64,000 nucleotides of DNA from BOG-932 sp965276835 (GCA_965276835.1 OZ255631.1:5456001-5520000); one strand, 5' to 3'; shown: positions 8,427-17,636, counted from the stretch's first letter. Numbers and translations: made by a program. Notes: a model not told the origin generated them from the letters alone.

Positions 8427-9440
8427 TCAGTAATCCTTCGCGACCAGCCGCTCGGCGATCTGGACGGCATTCAACGCGGCGCCCTTGCGGATATTGTCGG
8501 CGACGATCCACAGATTCAGGCCGTTTTCGACGGTCTGGTCCTCGCGGATGCGGCTGACGAAGACGTTGTCCTCGCCGACGCATTCCGCCGGGGTGACGAA
8601 GCCGTCTTCGGTGCGGTGGTCGACGACGCTGACGCCGGGCGCCTTGCGCAGGGCATCGCGCGCCTGGGCGGCGGTGATCGGGCGCTCGAACTCCACATTC
8701 ACGGCCTCGGCATGGCCGATGAAGACCGGTACGCGCACGCAGGTCGCCGTCACCTTGATGGCGGGGTCGAGAATCTTCTTGGTTTCGACCATCATCTTCC
8801 ACTCTTCCTTGGTCATGCCGTCGTCCATGAAGACGTCGATATGGGGAATGACGTTGAAGGCGATCTGCTTGGTGAACTGCTCCTTGGTCATCGCGTCGTT
8901 CACATAGATGCCGCGCGTCTGGACGAACAATTCGTCCATCGCGTCTTTGCCGGCGCCGGACACCGACTGATAAGTCGAAACGACGATGCGCGTGATCTTC
9001 GCCATGTCGTGCAGCGGCTTCAGCGCCACCAGCATCTGGATGGTCGAGCAGTTGGGGTTGGCGATGATGTTGCGCTTGGTATAGCCGGCGATGGCGTGGG
9101 CGTTCACTTCCGGCACCACTAGCGGCACGTCGGGGTCCATGCGGAACTGCGATGTGTTGTCGATGACGATCGCACCGGCCTTGGTCGCGCGCGGCACGAA
9201 ATCGGCGGAAATCTTGGCCCCGGCCGACGACAGCACGAAATCCGTGCCCTTGAAGTCGAACTTGTCCAGGTCCTCGACCGTCACGATGTCGTCCTCGCCG
9301 AACGATACTTCCGTGCCGATCGAGCGATAGGATGCCAAGCCGGCGATCTTATCGACCGGGAACTTGCGTTCCGCCAGGATATTGAACAATTCGCGCCCGA
9401 CATTGCCGGTGGCGCCAACGACAGCGACTTTGTAACCCAT
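8427..9440 (-). CDS. asd: Aspartate-semialdehyde dehydrogenase
   Basis: This 337-residue enzyme reduces aspartyl phosphate to aspartate semialdehyde with NADPH, the branch point to lysine/diaminopimelate, threonine and methionine. The N-terminal Rossmann motif is VAVVGATGNVGRELF. The catalytic cysteine is C131 in ANPNCSTIQM. The dimerisation/catalytic domain includes TYQSVSGAGKDAMDEL and the substrate-contacting HIDVFMDDG and GHAEAVNVEF segments. Length is typical. The gene is monocistronic by position, divergent from ribF across about 300 nt. It provides the semialdehyde used for threonine, the substrate of the nearby ilvA product. Confidence 0.96.
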   Translation of the reverse strand: MGYKVAVVGATGNVGRELFNILAERKFPVDKIAGLASYRSIGTEVSFGEDDIVTVEDLDKFDFKGTDFVLSSAGAKISADFVPRATKAGAIVIDNTSQFRMDPDVPLVVPEVNAHAIAGYTKRNIIANPNCSTIQMLVALKPLHDMAKITRIVVSTYQSVSGAGKDAMDELFVQTRGIYVNDAMTKEQFTKQIAFNVIPHIDVFMDDGMTKEEWKMMVETKKILDPAIKVTATCVRVPVFIGHAEAVNVEFERPITAAQARDALRKAPGVSVVDHRTEDGFVTPAECVGEDNVFVSRIREDQTVENGLNLWIVADNIRKGAALNAVQIAERLVAKDY

Positions 9441-9664
9441 GATTTTTACCGTCCGAGAGGGCAGGGCGCTTTAGTGCGCGCCGCCGGATCAAGGGCGGGC
9501 TCTAACGTACCGGGGCGGTTTTTTCAAACCCTAACCCGGCATGGCCGCCACGCGTTGACGCGTTCATCACCCCGAACCTATAGCCAGTTTGGAGGATGTA
9601 CCTGCCTTCGCTTGTCGCTATCTATAAATGCGTGCTGGGGTGATTCCCGTTACAGGGAAGCCGC

Positions 9665-9748
9665 ATGGTCAAGAATTGGGTCTCGATTTTGAGTCTTTCG
9701 ACAAACACGGATAAACATCGGCCTACTCGTTCTTTTGGGCCTAACTAA
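9665..9748 (+). CDS. Possible 27-codon leader ORF overlapping the ribF start
   Basis: An ATG at 9665 with GGGAAG four bases upstream opens a 27-codon frame. Its TAA overlaps the ribF ATG as TAATG. The GGGAA of its ribosome binding site (9655-9659) can pair with TTCCC at 9644-9648 in a six-base loop, so its own initiation could be hairpin-controlled. The ribF start has only a weak GGG upstream, so translational coupling is plausible. The peptide (starting MVKNWVSILSL) matches nothing I know. Chance occurrence cannot be excluded. Confidence 0.3.
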   Translation: MVKNWVSILSLSTNTDKHRPTRSFGPN

Positions 9749-10695
9749 TGCGGCTTTTCCGACACGAAACCGATCTGACCCCCGACGCCCGCGGCGCCGT
9801 GCTGACGCTCGGCAATTTCGACGGCGTGCATTTGGGGCACCAGGCCGTCATCGCCGAGGCGCGGAAGATCGCAAAGGCCGAGGGCCGCCCGCTGGGCGTC
9901 CTCACCTTCGAGCCCCACACCAAGGCCTTTTTCAACCCCGACCTGCCGCCATTCCGCCTGACGCCGTTGCGGGTCAAGCTGCACGCGCTGGAGGCGCTGG
10001 GCGTCGATTATGTCGTGGCGCTGGCGTTCGATCAGCGCCTTGCCGGAGTCACGGCGGACGATTTCGCCAAGGATGTCCTGGCGGGTGCGCTGGGCATCGA
10101 CCGCGCGGTTGCCGGCGGGAATTTCCGCTATGGCAACAAGCACGCGGGCACGATGGAGACCTTGGCGGCGGCCGGCGAGACATACGGTTTCAAGGTCACG
10201 CGCGTCTCCCCCGTCGCGGCGGCCGACGGCACCGTCTATTCGGCGACCACCGTGCGCAAATATATCGAGGCCGGCGACTTGCGCCGCGCGGCGATGCTGC
10301 TCGGCCGGCCCTATGAGATCGACGGGCGGGTCATTACCGGCGACAAACGGGGGCGCGAGCTCGGCTTCCCGACCGCCAACCTGGAAATCACCGACTATAT
10401 GCGGCCGGCTTACGGCATCTATGCCATCCGCGCCTTGGTCGACCGGCCCGGCGAAAGCACGTGGATCGACGGCGTCGCCAATCTGGGAATCCGCCCGATG
10501 TGGCGAACCAAGGAGCCGATGCTGGAGGCGCATCTGTTCGACTTCTCGGAAGACATCTACGGCCAGGTGCTGCGCGTCCGCCTGATCGAACGGTTGCGGC
10601 CGGAGGCGAATTTCGACAGCATCGAGGCGTTGGTCGAGCAGGTCGACCGCGACAAGATCGCGGCTCGCGTGGCATTGCTGGCGTCGCCGGGGTGA
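9748..10695 (+). CDS. ribF: Bifunctional riboflavin kinase / FAD synthetase
   Basis: This 315-residue enzyme phosphorylates riboflavin to FMN and adenylates FMN to FAD. The N-terminal adenylyltransferase domain shows VLTLGNFDGVHLGHQAVI (the nucleotidyltransferase HxGH-type motif) and GVLTFEPH. The C-terminal riboflavin kinase beta-barrel contains YEIDGRVITGDKRGRELGFPTAN, read in two pieces either side of about residue 195, and the GVANLGIRPM loop. Length matches bacterial RibF. In many alphaproteobacteria ribF lies just upstream of ileS and lspA; here two Cache-like genes are inserted between them. The start codon overlaps the stop of a possible leader ORF. Confidence 0.96.
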   Translation: MRLFRHETDLTPDARGAVLTLGNFDGVHLGHQAVIAEARKIAKAEGRPLGVLTFEPHTKAFFNPDLPPFRLTPLRVKLHALEALGVDYVVALAFDQRLAGVTADDFAKDVLAGALGIDRAVAGGNFRYGNKHAGTMETLAAAGETYGFKVTRVSPVAAADGTVYSATTVRKYIEAGDLRRAAMLLGRPYEIDGRVITGDKRGRELGFPTANLEITDYMRPAYGIYAIRALVDRPGESTWIDGVANLGIRPMWRTKEPMLEAHLFDFSEDIYGQVLRVRLIERLRPEANFDSIEALVEQVDRDKIAARVALLASPG

Positions 10696-10798
10696 CCGGG
10701 GCCCGGCTCCGTCTTCTTTTCCATCGAATTTAAGTGTGACGTAGCCCCACGATTGTGGTCAGGTGCGCGCACTCGATTCCGCCCCCCGGAGACAATCT

Positions 10799-11572
10799 AT
10801 GATCAAGAAGCTTTTCGTCGTTCTCTGCACGACCCTGTTCATGGTGTCCGCTTCGGCGCCAACCCGTGCCGAAGGTGCCGCAGGCGCGTTCACGGTGGAT
10901 GCCCGCGTCGCGCTCGATGCGTTTCAGGGGGTGGTTGAGGAGCATCTGACCGGCGCCCTGTATGGCCTGCGGGCTCTAGCCGCGACTTCGGATGTCCAGT
11001 CGGGCGACTGGGACCGGATCAAGGGTCCGCTTGGGCAGTTCAGCGGCGACCTGCCGAACGACGCCGTGATGTGGTTCGCGAAGACTGACGGCTCCTACTC
11101 CACCGTCGAGAAGGGCATGACCGACAAGAACCTGAAGGATCGCGATTATTTCCCGATCCTAATGGCCGGCAAGGACGTGAACGACGCGCTTGTGGTCAGC
11201 AAGACGACGGGCGTCACCACGGTGGTGGTCGCGACCCCGGTGACGAAGGGCGGCAAGGTTGTCGGTGCGCTCGGCGTCTCCATCTCGTTGGAAAAGTTGA
11301 CGAAGCTGATCGACGATACGCTGGGCCTGCCGAAGGAGGTCGTGTTCTACGCGTTGGACAAGAACGGCCAGGTGCCGTTGCACCGGGAGGCGTTCAAGAT
11401 CCTGTCGTTCCCCGGTCAGGTCGGCGGCGACAGCCTGAAGGCTGCGGTGGAGCAGATGCTGTCCAAGTCCGAAGGGACCGAAAGCTATACCGTTGACGGC
11501 GTCACCAAGACCGCGATCTTCAAGAAATCCAAGGCGACCGGGTGGGTTTTCGTCCTGGGCGCCGCGCACTAA
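10799..11572 (+). CDS. Exported Cache-domain-like protein, first of a tandem pair
   Basis: This 257-residue protein has an N-terminal signal peptide (MIKKLFVVLCTTLFMVSASA, cleavage near the following PTRAEG). The mature part resembles the extracellular Cache/PDC sensor fold: an N-terminal long helix, then DRDYFPILMAGKDVNDALVV, a KTTG turn, and the strand pair VVVATPVTKGGKVVGALGVSIS. In chemoreceptors and cyclases that fold binds small ligands and is tied to a signalling domain. Here there is no membrane anchor after the domain and no output domain, so it should be a free periplasmic protein. The start is set by CGGAGA upstream. A paralogue follows 19 nt downstream. Confidence 0.7.
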   Translation: MIKKLFVVLCTTLFMVSASAPTRAEGAAGAFTVDARVALDAFQGVVEEHLTGALYGLRALAATSDVQSGDWDRIKGPLGQFSGDLPNDAVMWFAKTDGSYSTVEKGMTDKNLKDRDYFPILMAGKDVNDALVVSKTTGVTTVVVATPVTKGGKVVGALGVSISLEKLTKLIDDTLGLPKEVVFYALDKNGQVPLHREAFKILSFPGQVGGDSLKAAVEQMLSKSEGTESYTVDGVTKTAIFKKSKATGWVFVLGAAH

Positions 11573-11591
11573 GCCCTGGAGATTATCGTTG

Positions 11592-12362
11592 ATGAAGACG
11601 CTTTTTGCCGTTCTGTGCGCCGGCCTGTTCCTGGTTTCGGCATCGACTCCGTCTCGCGCCGAAGGTGCCGCCGGTGCCTTCACCTTGGATGCGCGGGTGG
11701 CGCTCAACGCCTATCAGGGAATCGTCGAGGAGCATTTGACGGGGGCGCTCAACGGCCTGAAAGCATTGGCGGTCACGGACGATGTCAAATCGACTGAGTG
11801 GGACCGGATGAAGGGACCGTTGGCGCAGTTCAGCGGGGATCTGCCGGCTGGTTCGGTGACCTGGTTCGCCAAGCCGGACGGTTCGTATCACACCGTCGCG
11901 CTCGGTTTCACGGACAAGAACCTGAAGGACAGGGACTATTTTCCGGTGCTGATGGCGGGCAAGGACGTCAACGACGCGCTCGTGCTTGGCAAGACCACCG
12001 GCATCTTCAATGCCATCGTCGCTACACCGGTGATGCAGGATGGCAAGGTTGTCGGCGCCGTGGGCGTTTCCATTTCGCTGGAAAGGCTGGCGAAGCTGGT
12101 CGACGACACGCTTGGCCTGCCCAAGGACGTCGTGTTTTATGCGATCGACGACAAAGGGCAGACGGCGCTGCACCGGGACACGAGCCGCCTTCTCGAATTT
12201 CCTTCCGATCTCGGCGAGCCGACCTTGAAGGCGCTGGTGGATAAAATGCTGCTCCAGCCCGAGGGTGTTGAAGAGTACGACTTCAAGGGCGCGCACAAGA
12301 CCGCGATCTTCAAGAAGTCGAAAGTGACGGGCTGGGTTTTCGTGCTCGGCATCACCCACTGA
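11592..12362 (+). CDS. Exported Cache-domain-like protein, second of a tandem pair
   Basis: This 256-residue paralogue of the preceding protein has the same signal peptide layout (MKTLFAVLCAGLFLVSAST then PSRAEG). It is the same length and shares the blocks TDKNLKDRDYFPVLMAGKD, VVGAVGVSISLE, DTLGLPKDVVFYAIDD and IFKKSKVTGWVFVLG. Roughly two thirds or more of positions look identical by eye, indicating local duplication. TGGAGA lies about nine bases upstream of the ATG. The pair is very likely co-transcribed. Ligand and partner are unknown, and neither copy shows a break or missing core motif. Confidence 0.7.
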   Translation: MKTLFAVLCAGLFLVSASTPSRAEGAAGAFTLDARVALNAYQGIVEEHLTGALNGLKALAVTDDVKSTEWDRMKGPLAQFSGDLPAGSVTWFAKPDGSYHTVALGFTDKNLKDRDYFPVLMAGKDVNDALVLGKTTGIFNAIVATPVMQDGKVVGAVGVSISLERLAKLVDDTLGLPKDVVFYAIDDKGQTALHRDTSRLLEFPSDLGEPTLKALVDKMLLQPEGVEEYDFKGAHKTAIFKKSKVTGWVFVLGITH

Positions 12363-12434
12363 CCCCCGCCATCTTGTACGCCATTGGGCCGCCGCCAGCT
12401 TGACCCTGGCGATTCGGCGACGGATAACCGCGCC

Positions 12435-15302
12435 ATGACCGACTATAAAGACACTGTCTTCCTGCCGCGGACCGAGTTTCCGATGCGCGGCGGATTGCCC
12501 ACCAAGGAACCGGAGCTGCTCGCCCGTTGGGGCGCGATGGACCTGCACGGCCGAATTCGCAAGGCCAGCGCTGGGCGCGAGAAGTTCGTCCTGCATGACG
12601 GCCCGCCTTACGCGAACGGCAACATCCATATCGGCCATGCGCTGGACAAGATCCTGAAGGACGTGGTGGTGCGCGGCCAGCAGATGCTGGGCAAGGACGC
12701 GCCCTATGTGCCGGGCTGGGACTGCCACGGCCTGCCGATCGAATGGAAGATCGAGGAACAGTACCGCCAGAAGGGCAAGGACAAGGACCAGGTGCCGATC
12801 CTGGATTTCCGCGCCGAATGCCGCGCCTTCGCCCAGAAATGGGTCGATATCCAGGCGGCCGAGTTCCAGCGGCTGGGTGTGATCGGTGATTGGGCCAACC
12901 CGTATCTGACCATGACCTTTCCCGCCGAGGCGCAGATCGTGCGGGAAATTCATAAGTTCCTGCTGTCCGGCGCGCTCTATCAGGGCGTGCGGCCTGTTCT
13001 GTGGTCGGTGGTCGAGAAGACCGCCCTGGCCGATGCCGAGGTCGAGTATCACGACCATGTGTCGGACACGATCTGGGTACGCTTCCCCGTCGTGAAGGCA
13101 TCCGATCCGGCGCTCGACGGCGCGGACGTCGTGATCTGGACGACGACGCCTTGGACCATGCCCGGCAACCGCGCCATCGCCTATGGCGACGAGATCGAAT
13201 ACGGCGTCTATCAGGTCGTCGATCCGCGCGAGGCGCCGGTCGAGCGCGGCACGCGGCTGGTGATCGCGACCTCGCTCGCCTCCGCCGTGCAGACCCACGC
13301 GGGTATCGGCGCCTGGACCCAGGTGGCGACGCTGAAAGGCTCGGCCCTGGCCGGGACCGTCACCGCCCACCCGTTCCGCGATATCGCCGAGGCCGAGGGC
13401 TATTACGGCTACGACGTGCCGCTTCTGCCGGCCGAATATGTGACCGAGGATGCCGGCACCGGTTTCGTCCACACCGCGCCGGGCCATGGCGAGGACGATT
13501 TCAGCCTGGGCAAGCGCCATGGTCTGGAGGTGCCGCGCACGCTGGACGACGAGGGGCGGTTCTATCCGTCCGTGGCGTTGTTCGCGGGCAAGGTCGTCTA
13601 TAATCAGAAGGGCAAGATGGGCGACGCCAATGCGGCGTCGATCGCCTATCTGCGCCAGGCCGGCCGGCTGCTCGCCAACGGCAAGGTCGAACATTCCTAT
13701 CCGCATTCCTGGCGCTCCAGGTCGCCGCTGATTTTCCGCACCACGCCGCAATGGTTCATCTCGATGGAGACGACCCGGCTGCGCGACCACGCCCTGGCGG
13801 CGATCGCGGAGACGCGCTGGATTCCCGCGCAAAGCCGCAACCGCATCGAATCGATGGTCGCCTCGCGGCCGGACTGGTGCATCAGCCGCCAGCGCGCCTG
13901 GGGCGTGCCCTTGGGCTTCTTCGTGCGCCGCTCGGACGGCAAGCCGCTGGCCGACCCGACGGTGCTGGACCGTATCGCCACGATCTTCGAACAGGACGGC
14001 GCCGACAGCTGGTATGCCCGCCCGGCGTCGGATTTCCTGGGGCCGGATTACGATCCGGCCGAATATGACCAGGTGCGCGACATCGTCGATGTCTGGTTCG
14101 AGAGCGGATCGACCCATGCCTTCGTGCTGGAGGCGCGGCCCGACCTCGCCTGGCCGGCCGATCTCTATCTCGAAGGGTCGGACCAGCATCGCGGTTGGTT
14201 CCAGTCGTCCTTGCTGGAATCGGTGGGCACGCGCAGCACGTCCAACCATGCCGCGGCGCCGTTCAAGGCGGTGCTGACCCATGGCTTCGCCCTGGACGAG
14301 CAGGGCCGCAAGATGTCCAAGTCGCTGGGCAACACCACGGCCCCGCAGGATGTCTGCGACCGGCAGGGCGCGGATATTCTGCGCCTGTGGGTGCTGGCCA
14401 GCGATACCGAGGACGATCTGCGGATCGGCCCGGAAATATTGAAGTCACAGGCCGACAGCTATCGCCGTCTGCGCAACACCTGGCGATATCTGCTCGGCGC
14501 GATCGACGGGTTCTCGGACGCGGAGCGCGTCAAGGTTTCGGAGATGCCGGAGCTGGAGCGCTGGGTGCTGCATCGCCTGGTCGAAATCGACGAGATTGTC
14601 CGCAAGGCCTATGGCAGCTTCGAGTTTCGCGGGCTTCTGACCACGCTGCATAATTTCTGCGCCGTCGACCTGTCGGCCTTCTATTTCGATATCCGCAAGG
14701 ACTGCCTCTATTGCGACCGTCCCGATTCGCTCCGCCGACGCGCGGTCCGGACGGTGATGGACACTGTCTTCGACTGCCTGACGGCGTGGCTCGCCCCGAT
14801 TCTCTGCTTCACCGCGGAGGAGGCATGGCTTGCCCGGCATCCCGGTGAGACCGGCAGCGTGCATCTGACGGAGTTTCCGGCGATCCCGGCCGACTGGCGT
14901 AACGACACCCTCGCCGGCAAGTGGGACCGAGTGCGCGAAATCCGCCGGGTCATCACCGGTGCGCTGGAAATCGCGCGGGCGGAAAAGGTGATCGGCGCGT
15001 CGCTGCAGGCCGATCCGGTGTTGTATGTGCACGATGCCGCCGATCGGGCTTTGCTAAACACGATCGATCTGGCGGAAACGTCGATTACCTCCGACATAAC
15101 CTTGTCGGCCGATGCACCGCCGGCGGATGCCTTTACCTTGCCGGATGTCGCCGGTGTGGGCGTGGTGGTGAAGCTGGCGTCGGGCGAGAAATGCGGCCGG
15201 TGTTGGCGCGTGCTGGACGAGGTCGGCACCCATCGCGACCATCCGGAGTTGTGTGATCGCTGCACCGACGCCGTATCGGCGTACCCTAAGGCGGCTGAAT
15301 GA
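12435..15302 (+). CDS. ileS: Isoleucyl-tRNA synthetase
   Basis: This 955-residue class Ia synthetase charges tRNA-Ile. The N-terminal catalytic core has the HIGH motif (YANGNIHIGHALDKILKD) and PGWDCHGLPIE. The CP1 editing domain includes TTTPWTMPGN and the GTGFVHTAPGHGEDDF segment that hydrolyses mischarged Val-tRNA. KMSKS is intact in QGRKMSKSLGNT. An anticodon-binding helical domain follows, and a C-terminal zinc ribbon shows C-x2-C (CGRCWR) and C-x2-C (CDRCTD). The ATG at 12435 is chosen over an upstream in-frame start because the family begins with a short segment before the P-R-T-x-F-P-M-R motif. Its TGA overlaps the lspA start by four bases. Confidence 0.97.
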   Translation: MTDYKDTVFLPRTEFPMRGGLPTKEPELLARWGAMDLHGRIRKASAGREKFVLHDGPPYANGNIHIGHALDKILKDVVVRGQQMLGKDAPYVPGWDCHGLPIEWKIEEQYRQKGKDKDQVPILDFRAECRAFAQKWVDIQAAEFQRLGVIGDWANPYLTMTFPAEAQIVREIHKFLLSGALYQGVRPVLWSVVEKTALADAEVEYHDHVSDTIWVRFPVVKASDPALDGADVVIWTTTPWTMPGNRAIAYGDEIEYGVYQVVDPREAPVERGTRLVIATSLASAVQTHAGIGAWTQVATLKGSALAGTVTAHPFRDIAEAEGYYGYDVPLLPAEYVTEDAGTGFVHTAPGHGEDDFSLGKRHGLEVPRTLDDEGRFYPSVALFAGKVVYNQKGKMGDANAASIAYLRQAGRLLANGKVEHSYPHSWRSRSPLIFRTTPQWFISMETTRLRDHALAAIAETRWIPAQSRNRIESMVASRPDWCISRQRAWGVPLGFFVRRSDGKPLADPTVLDRIATIFEQDGADSWYARPASDFLGPDYDPAEYDQVRDIVDVWFESGSTHAFVLEARPDLAWPADLYLEGSDQHRGWFQSSLLESVGTRSTSNHAAAPFKAVLTHGFALDEQGRKMSKSLGNTTAPQDVCDRQGADILRLWVLASDTEDDLRIGPEILKSQADSYRRLRNTWRYLLGAIDGFSDAERVKVSEMPELERWVLHRLVEIDEIVRKAYGSFEFRGLLTTLHNFCAVDLSAFYFDIRKDCLYCDRPDSLRRRAVRTVMDTVFDCLTAWLAPILCFTAEEAWLARHPGETGSVHLTEFPAIPADWRNDTLAGKWDRVREIRRVITGALEIARAEKVIGASLQADPVLYVHDAADRALLNTIDLAETSITSDITLSADAPPADAFTLPDVAGVGVVVKLASGEKCGRCWRVLDEVGTHRDHPELCDRCTDAVSAYPKAAE

Positions 15303-15802
15303 GCCGCGGGCGTATCTATCTGGTGGCGCTGATCGCCGCCGTGCTCGGGCTGATCGCCGACCAGGCGTCCAAATGGGCACTGCTGGAGGTGGTCGGCTTG
15401 CGGGAAAATCCGCATGACATCCGCATCCTGCCAGTCTTCGATATCGTCCTGTGGTGGAATCACGGCACCAGCTTCAGCCTGTTCCGTACCGGCAACCCTT
15501 ATGTTTTTGCAATTCTGTCGCTAGTCATCATCGTCTTTCTGGTGCTATGGCTGTCTCGGATGGTGAGCCCGATCCTTGCCGCTGCTATCGGCGCGGTGAT
15601 CGGGGGCGCACTTGGGAATGTGGTAGATCGTTTGAGATTCGGTGCCGTAGCGGATTTCTTCTACGCGCATCTCGGCGATTATGGCTGGCCTGCGTTCAAT
15701 ATCGCGGATAGCTTGATCGTCGTGGGAATTGGGGTTTTGGTGTTCGACGGAATGTTCCTCAGCCACAAGACCGACAAAATGGCACGAAGGAAGCAACCTT
15801 GA
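15299..15802 (+). CDS. lspA: Lipoprotein signal peptidase (signal peptidase II)
   Basis: This 167-residue inner-membrane aspartyl protease cleaves the signal peptide of diacylglyceryl-modified prolipoproteins. Four membrane segments are visible. Both catalytic aspartates are present, in GNVVDRLRFGAVADFF and in FNIADSLIVVG, as is the early DQASKWALL motif. It overlaps ileS by ATGA and the next gene by TTGA, so the three are translationally coupled. The next gene encodes a lipoprotein, a direct substrate for this enzyme. Confidence 0.96.
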   Translation: MSRGRIYLVALIAAVLGLIADQASKWALLEVVGLRENPHDIRILPVFDIVLWWNHGTSFSLFRTGNPYVFAILSLVIIVFLVLWLSRMVSPILAAAIGAVIGGALGNVVDRLRFGAVADFFYAHLGDYGWPAFNIADSLIVVGIGVLVFDGMFLSHKTDKMARRKQP

Positions 15803-16230
15803 CGAAAAGCATGTTGGTCCGTTCAACAATTCTCGCGGCTTCGGTCCTGACTTTGGCCGGCTGCGACAGCTTCAGCAGCATGCTGGGTCTTGAGCGTCAT
15901 ATTCCCGACGAAACCCAGGTCGTTACGCGCCCGCCGCTGACGCTGCCGCCGGATTATGACCTGATGCCGCCGGGAACGCCCAGCGCGGTGTCGTCCGAAC
16001 ATGAAGCCGGCTCCAGCATGGGCGGCCAGGCGAGCGCCGGTTCGCCCGAGCAGCCTAAGAAGGAGGAGCGCGGCTTCTTCGGCCGGATGTTCCATGGCGA
16101 TTGGTTCGGCGACGATGTGGATGCCACCACGGCCAAGCCGGCCCAGCCGCAGACAGCGGCGCCGGATCAGTCCAATCCGCCACCCGACGTTAACGGAACG
16201 CCTCAGGCTCCCGCGCCGACTGCTAAATGA
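15799..16230 (+). CDS. DUF3035 (BamF-like) lipoprotein
   Basis: This 143-residue lipoprotein has a signal peptide ending in a lipobox (LTLAGC). The conserved PDETQVVTRPPLTLPPDYDL segment follows, which marks DUF3035/BamF, an alphaproteobacterial accessory lipoprotein of the outer-membrane beta-barrel assembly machinery. The rest is low-complexity, Pro/Ala/Gln-rich, with a GFFGRMFHGDWFG patch. The start is taken as the TTG at 15799, overlapping the lspA stop, because AAGGAAG lies six bases upstream; an ATG at 15811 is too far from that site. It is followed, with a four-base overlap, by the M16 peptidase pair. Confidence 0.8.
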   Translation: MTKSMLVRSTILAASVLTLAGCDSFSSMLGLERHIPDETQVVTRPPLTLPPDYDLMPPGTPSAVSSEHEAGSSMGGQASAGSPEQPKKEERGFFGRMFHGDWFGDDVDATTAKPAQPQTAAPDQSNPPPDVNGTPQAPAPTAK

Positions 16231-17636
16231 TTTTCCGCGCGATTGCCGGAGCCTTCGCGGCGTTGCTGCTGGCTTTTGGCGGCGGCGGGGCAGCGGCCAA
16301 GGTCTTTAGCCCCACCGTCTTTACCCTGCAGAACGGCCTTCAGGTTGTAGTCATCGAGGACCATCTGGCGCCGGTCGTCACCCAGATGGTGTGGTACCGC
16401 GTCGGCGCCGCCGACGAGGACCAGGGCCATTCCGGCATCGCGCACTTTCTCGAACATCTGATGTTCAAGGGCACGAAGGATGTCGGGCCCGGTGAATTCT
16501 CCAAGATCGTCGCCCGCAACGGCGGCGAGGATAACGCCTTCACCTTTTACGACTACACCGCCTATTTCCAGACCATCCGGTCCGACCGGCTGGATCTGGT
16601 GATGAAGCTTGAAGCTGACCGAATGCAGAACCTGACGCTGACCGACGCTCAGGTCTATCCGGAGCGCGACGTCATCGTCGAGGAGCGGCGCCAGCGGATC
16701 GACAATTCGCCCGAGGCGCGGCTTGTCGAGGCGCTGCGCTATACACTGATGGCCAACTCTCCCTATGGCCGGCCGGCGATCGGCTGGAAGCAGGAGATGG
16801 AGGCGCTGACCACCGCCGATGCCGTCGCCTGGTACAAGAAATGGTACGCGCCGAACAACGCGACCTTGATCGTCGTTGGCGACGTGAAACCGGAAGAGGT
16901 TAAAACGCTGGCCGAGAAATATTACGGCCCGATTCCGTCGCATCCCGTGCCCGAACGCGTCCGCCCCCAGGTTGCCCCGCTGGAGGGAACCGAGCGCCGC
17001 GTCACGCTGCGCGACCCCAACATCCATCAGCCGAACTTCGTCCGGTTGTATGTCGCCCCCAATTTCTCGGCCAAGACGCGAAAGCAGGCGCTGGCGCTTG
17101 AGGTGTTCGACGAGATTTTCGGCAGCACGACGACCAGCCGGCTGTATCAGGCGCTGGCCGTCAAATCCAAGGTCGCGACCGCCGCCGGCAGCTCCTACGA
17201 CGACACGGCGGTCGATCCCGTCGCCTATGACCTGTTCGCCAGCCCGGCGCCGGGCAAGGACATCGCCGACGTGGAGAAGGCGATGGATGCCGAGATCCAG
17301 AAAGTGGTGAAGGACGGCGTGACCGCCGCCGAGGTTTCGGACGCCAAGACCCGGCTGATGGCCGATGCGATCTTGGCGCGTGACAGCCTGAACGGCCCGG
17401 CCAATTCGGTGGGCGAGGCTTTGGCGACCGGGCAAACGATCGACGATATCGAGAATTGGCCTGACGCGATCAATGCCGTGACGCTTGAGGAGGTCAATGA
17501 CGCGGCGCGTGCCGTATTGGGGCCGAAGGGTATGTCGGCCACCGGCTGGCTGCTGCCCGCTGAAGGCACCAAGGCGCCGATGGATGCGGCCGCCGCCGCG
17601 AACACGACGCCGGTCAGTTCGGGGCCGATCCGATGA
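16227..17636 (+). CDS. M16-family zinc metallopeptidase, catalytic subunit
   Basis: This 469-residue exported pitrilysin-family protease has an N-terminal signal peptide (about residues 1-24). The inverted zinc motif HxxEH is intact: H73-F-L-E76-H77, with the distal glutamate in VIVEERRQRID (about E153). The second, non-catalytic M16 half contains GSTTTSRLYQALAVKSK. It should act in the periplasm on peptides or misfolded proteins. It forms a four-base overlap with the following M16 gene, which lacks the zinc motif. The two probably make a heterodimer, as in mitochondrial processing peptidase and PqqF-like pairs. Confidence 0.93.
   Translation: MIFRAIAGAFAALLLAFGGGGAAAKVFSPTVFTLQNGLQVVVIEDHLAPVVTQMVWYRVGAADEDQGHSGIAHFLEHLMFKGTKDVGPGEFSKIVARNGGEDNAFTFYDYTAYFQTIRSDRLDLVMKLEADRMQNLTLTDAQVYPERDVIVEERRQRIDNSPEARLVEALRYTLMANSPYGRPAIGWKQEMEALTTADAVAWYKKWYAPNNATLIVVGDVKPEEVKTLAEKYYGPIPSHPVPERVRPQVAPLEGTERRVTLRDPNIHQPNFVRLYVAPNFSAKTRKQALALEVFDEIFGSTTTSRLYQALAVKSKVATAAGSSYDDTAVDPVAYDLFASPAPGKDIADVEKAMDAEIQKVVKDGVTAAEVSDAKTRLMADAILARDSLNGPANSVGEALATGQTIDDIENWPDAINAVTLEEVNDAARAVLGPKGMSATGWLLPAEGTKAPMDAAAAANTTPVSSGPIR

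Noticed and set aside
8385..8432. Stretch reading TAATACGGGACTTGAACCCCG, briefly considered as the 3' part of a tRNA gene on the minus strand
   Set aside because: No matching acceptor stem, anticodon arm or D arm could be found nearby, and it runs into the asd stop codon.
9600..9670. FMN riboswitch upstream of ribF
   Set aside because: A GGGGTGATTCCC fragment is vaguely similar, but the conserved RFN segments and multi-helix layout are not there.
11583..14282. 899-codon open frame on the minus strand opposite ileS
   Set aside because: It is antisense to a complete isoleucyl-tRNA synthetase and a Cache-like gene, has an Arg/His/Gly-rich composition and no recognisable domain. It is a by-product of high GC content.
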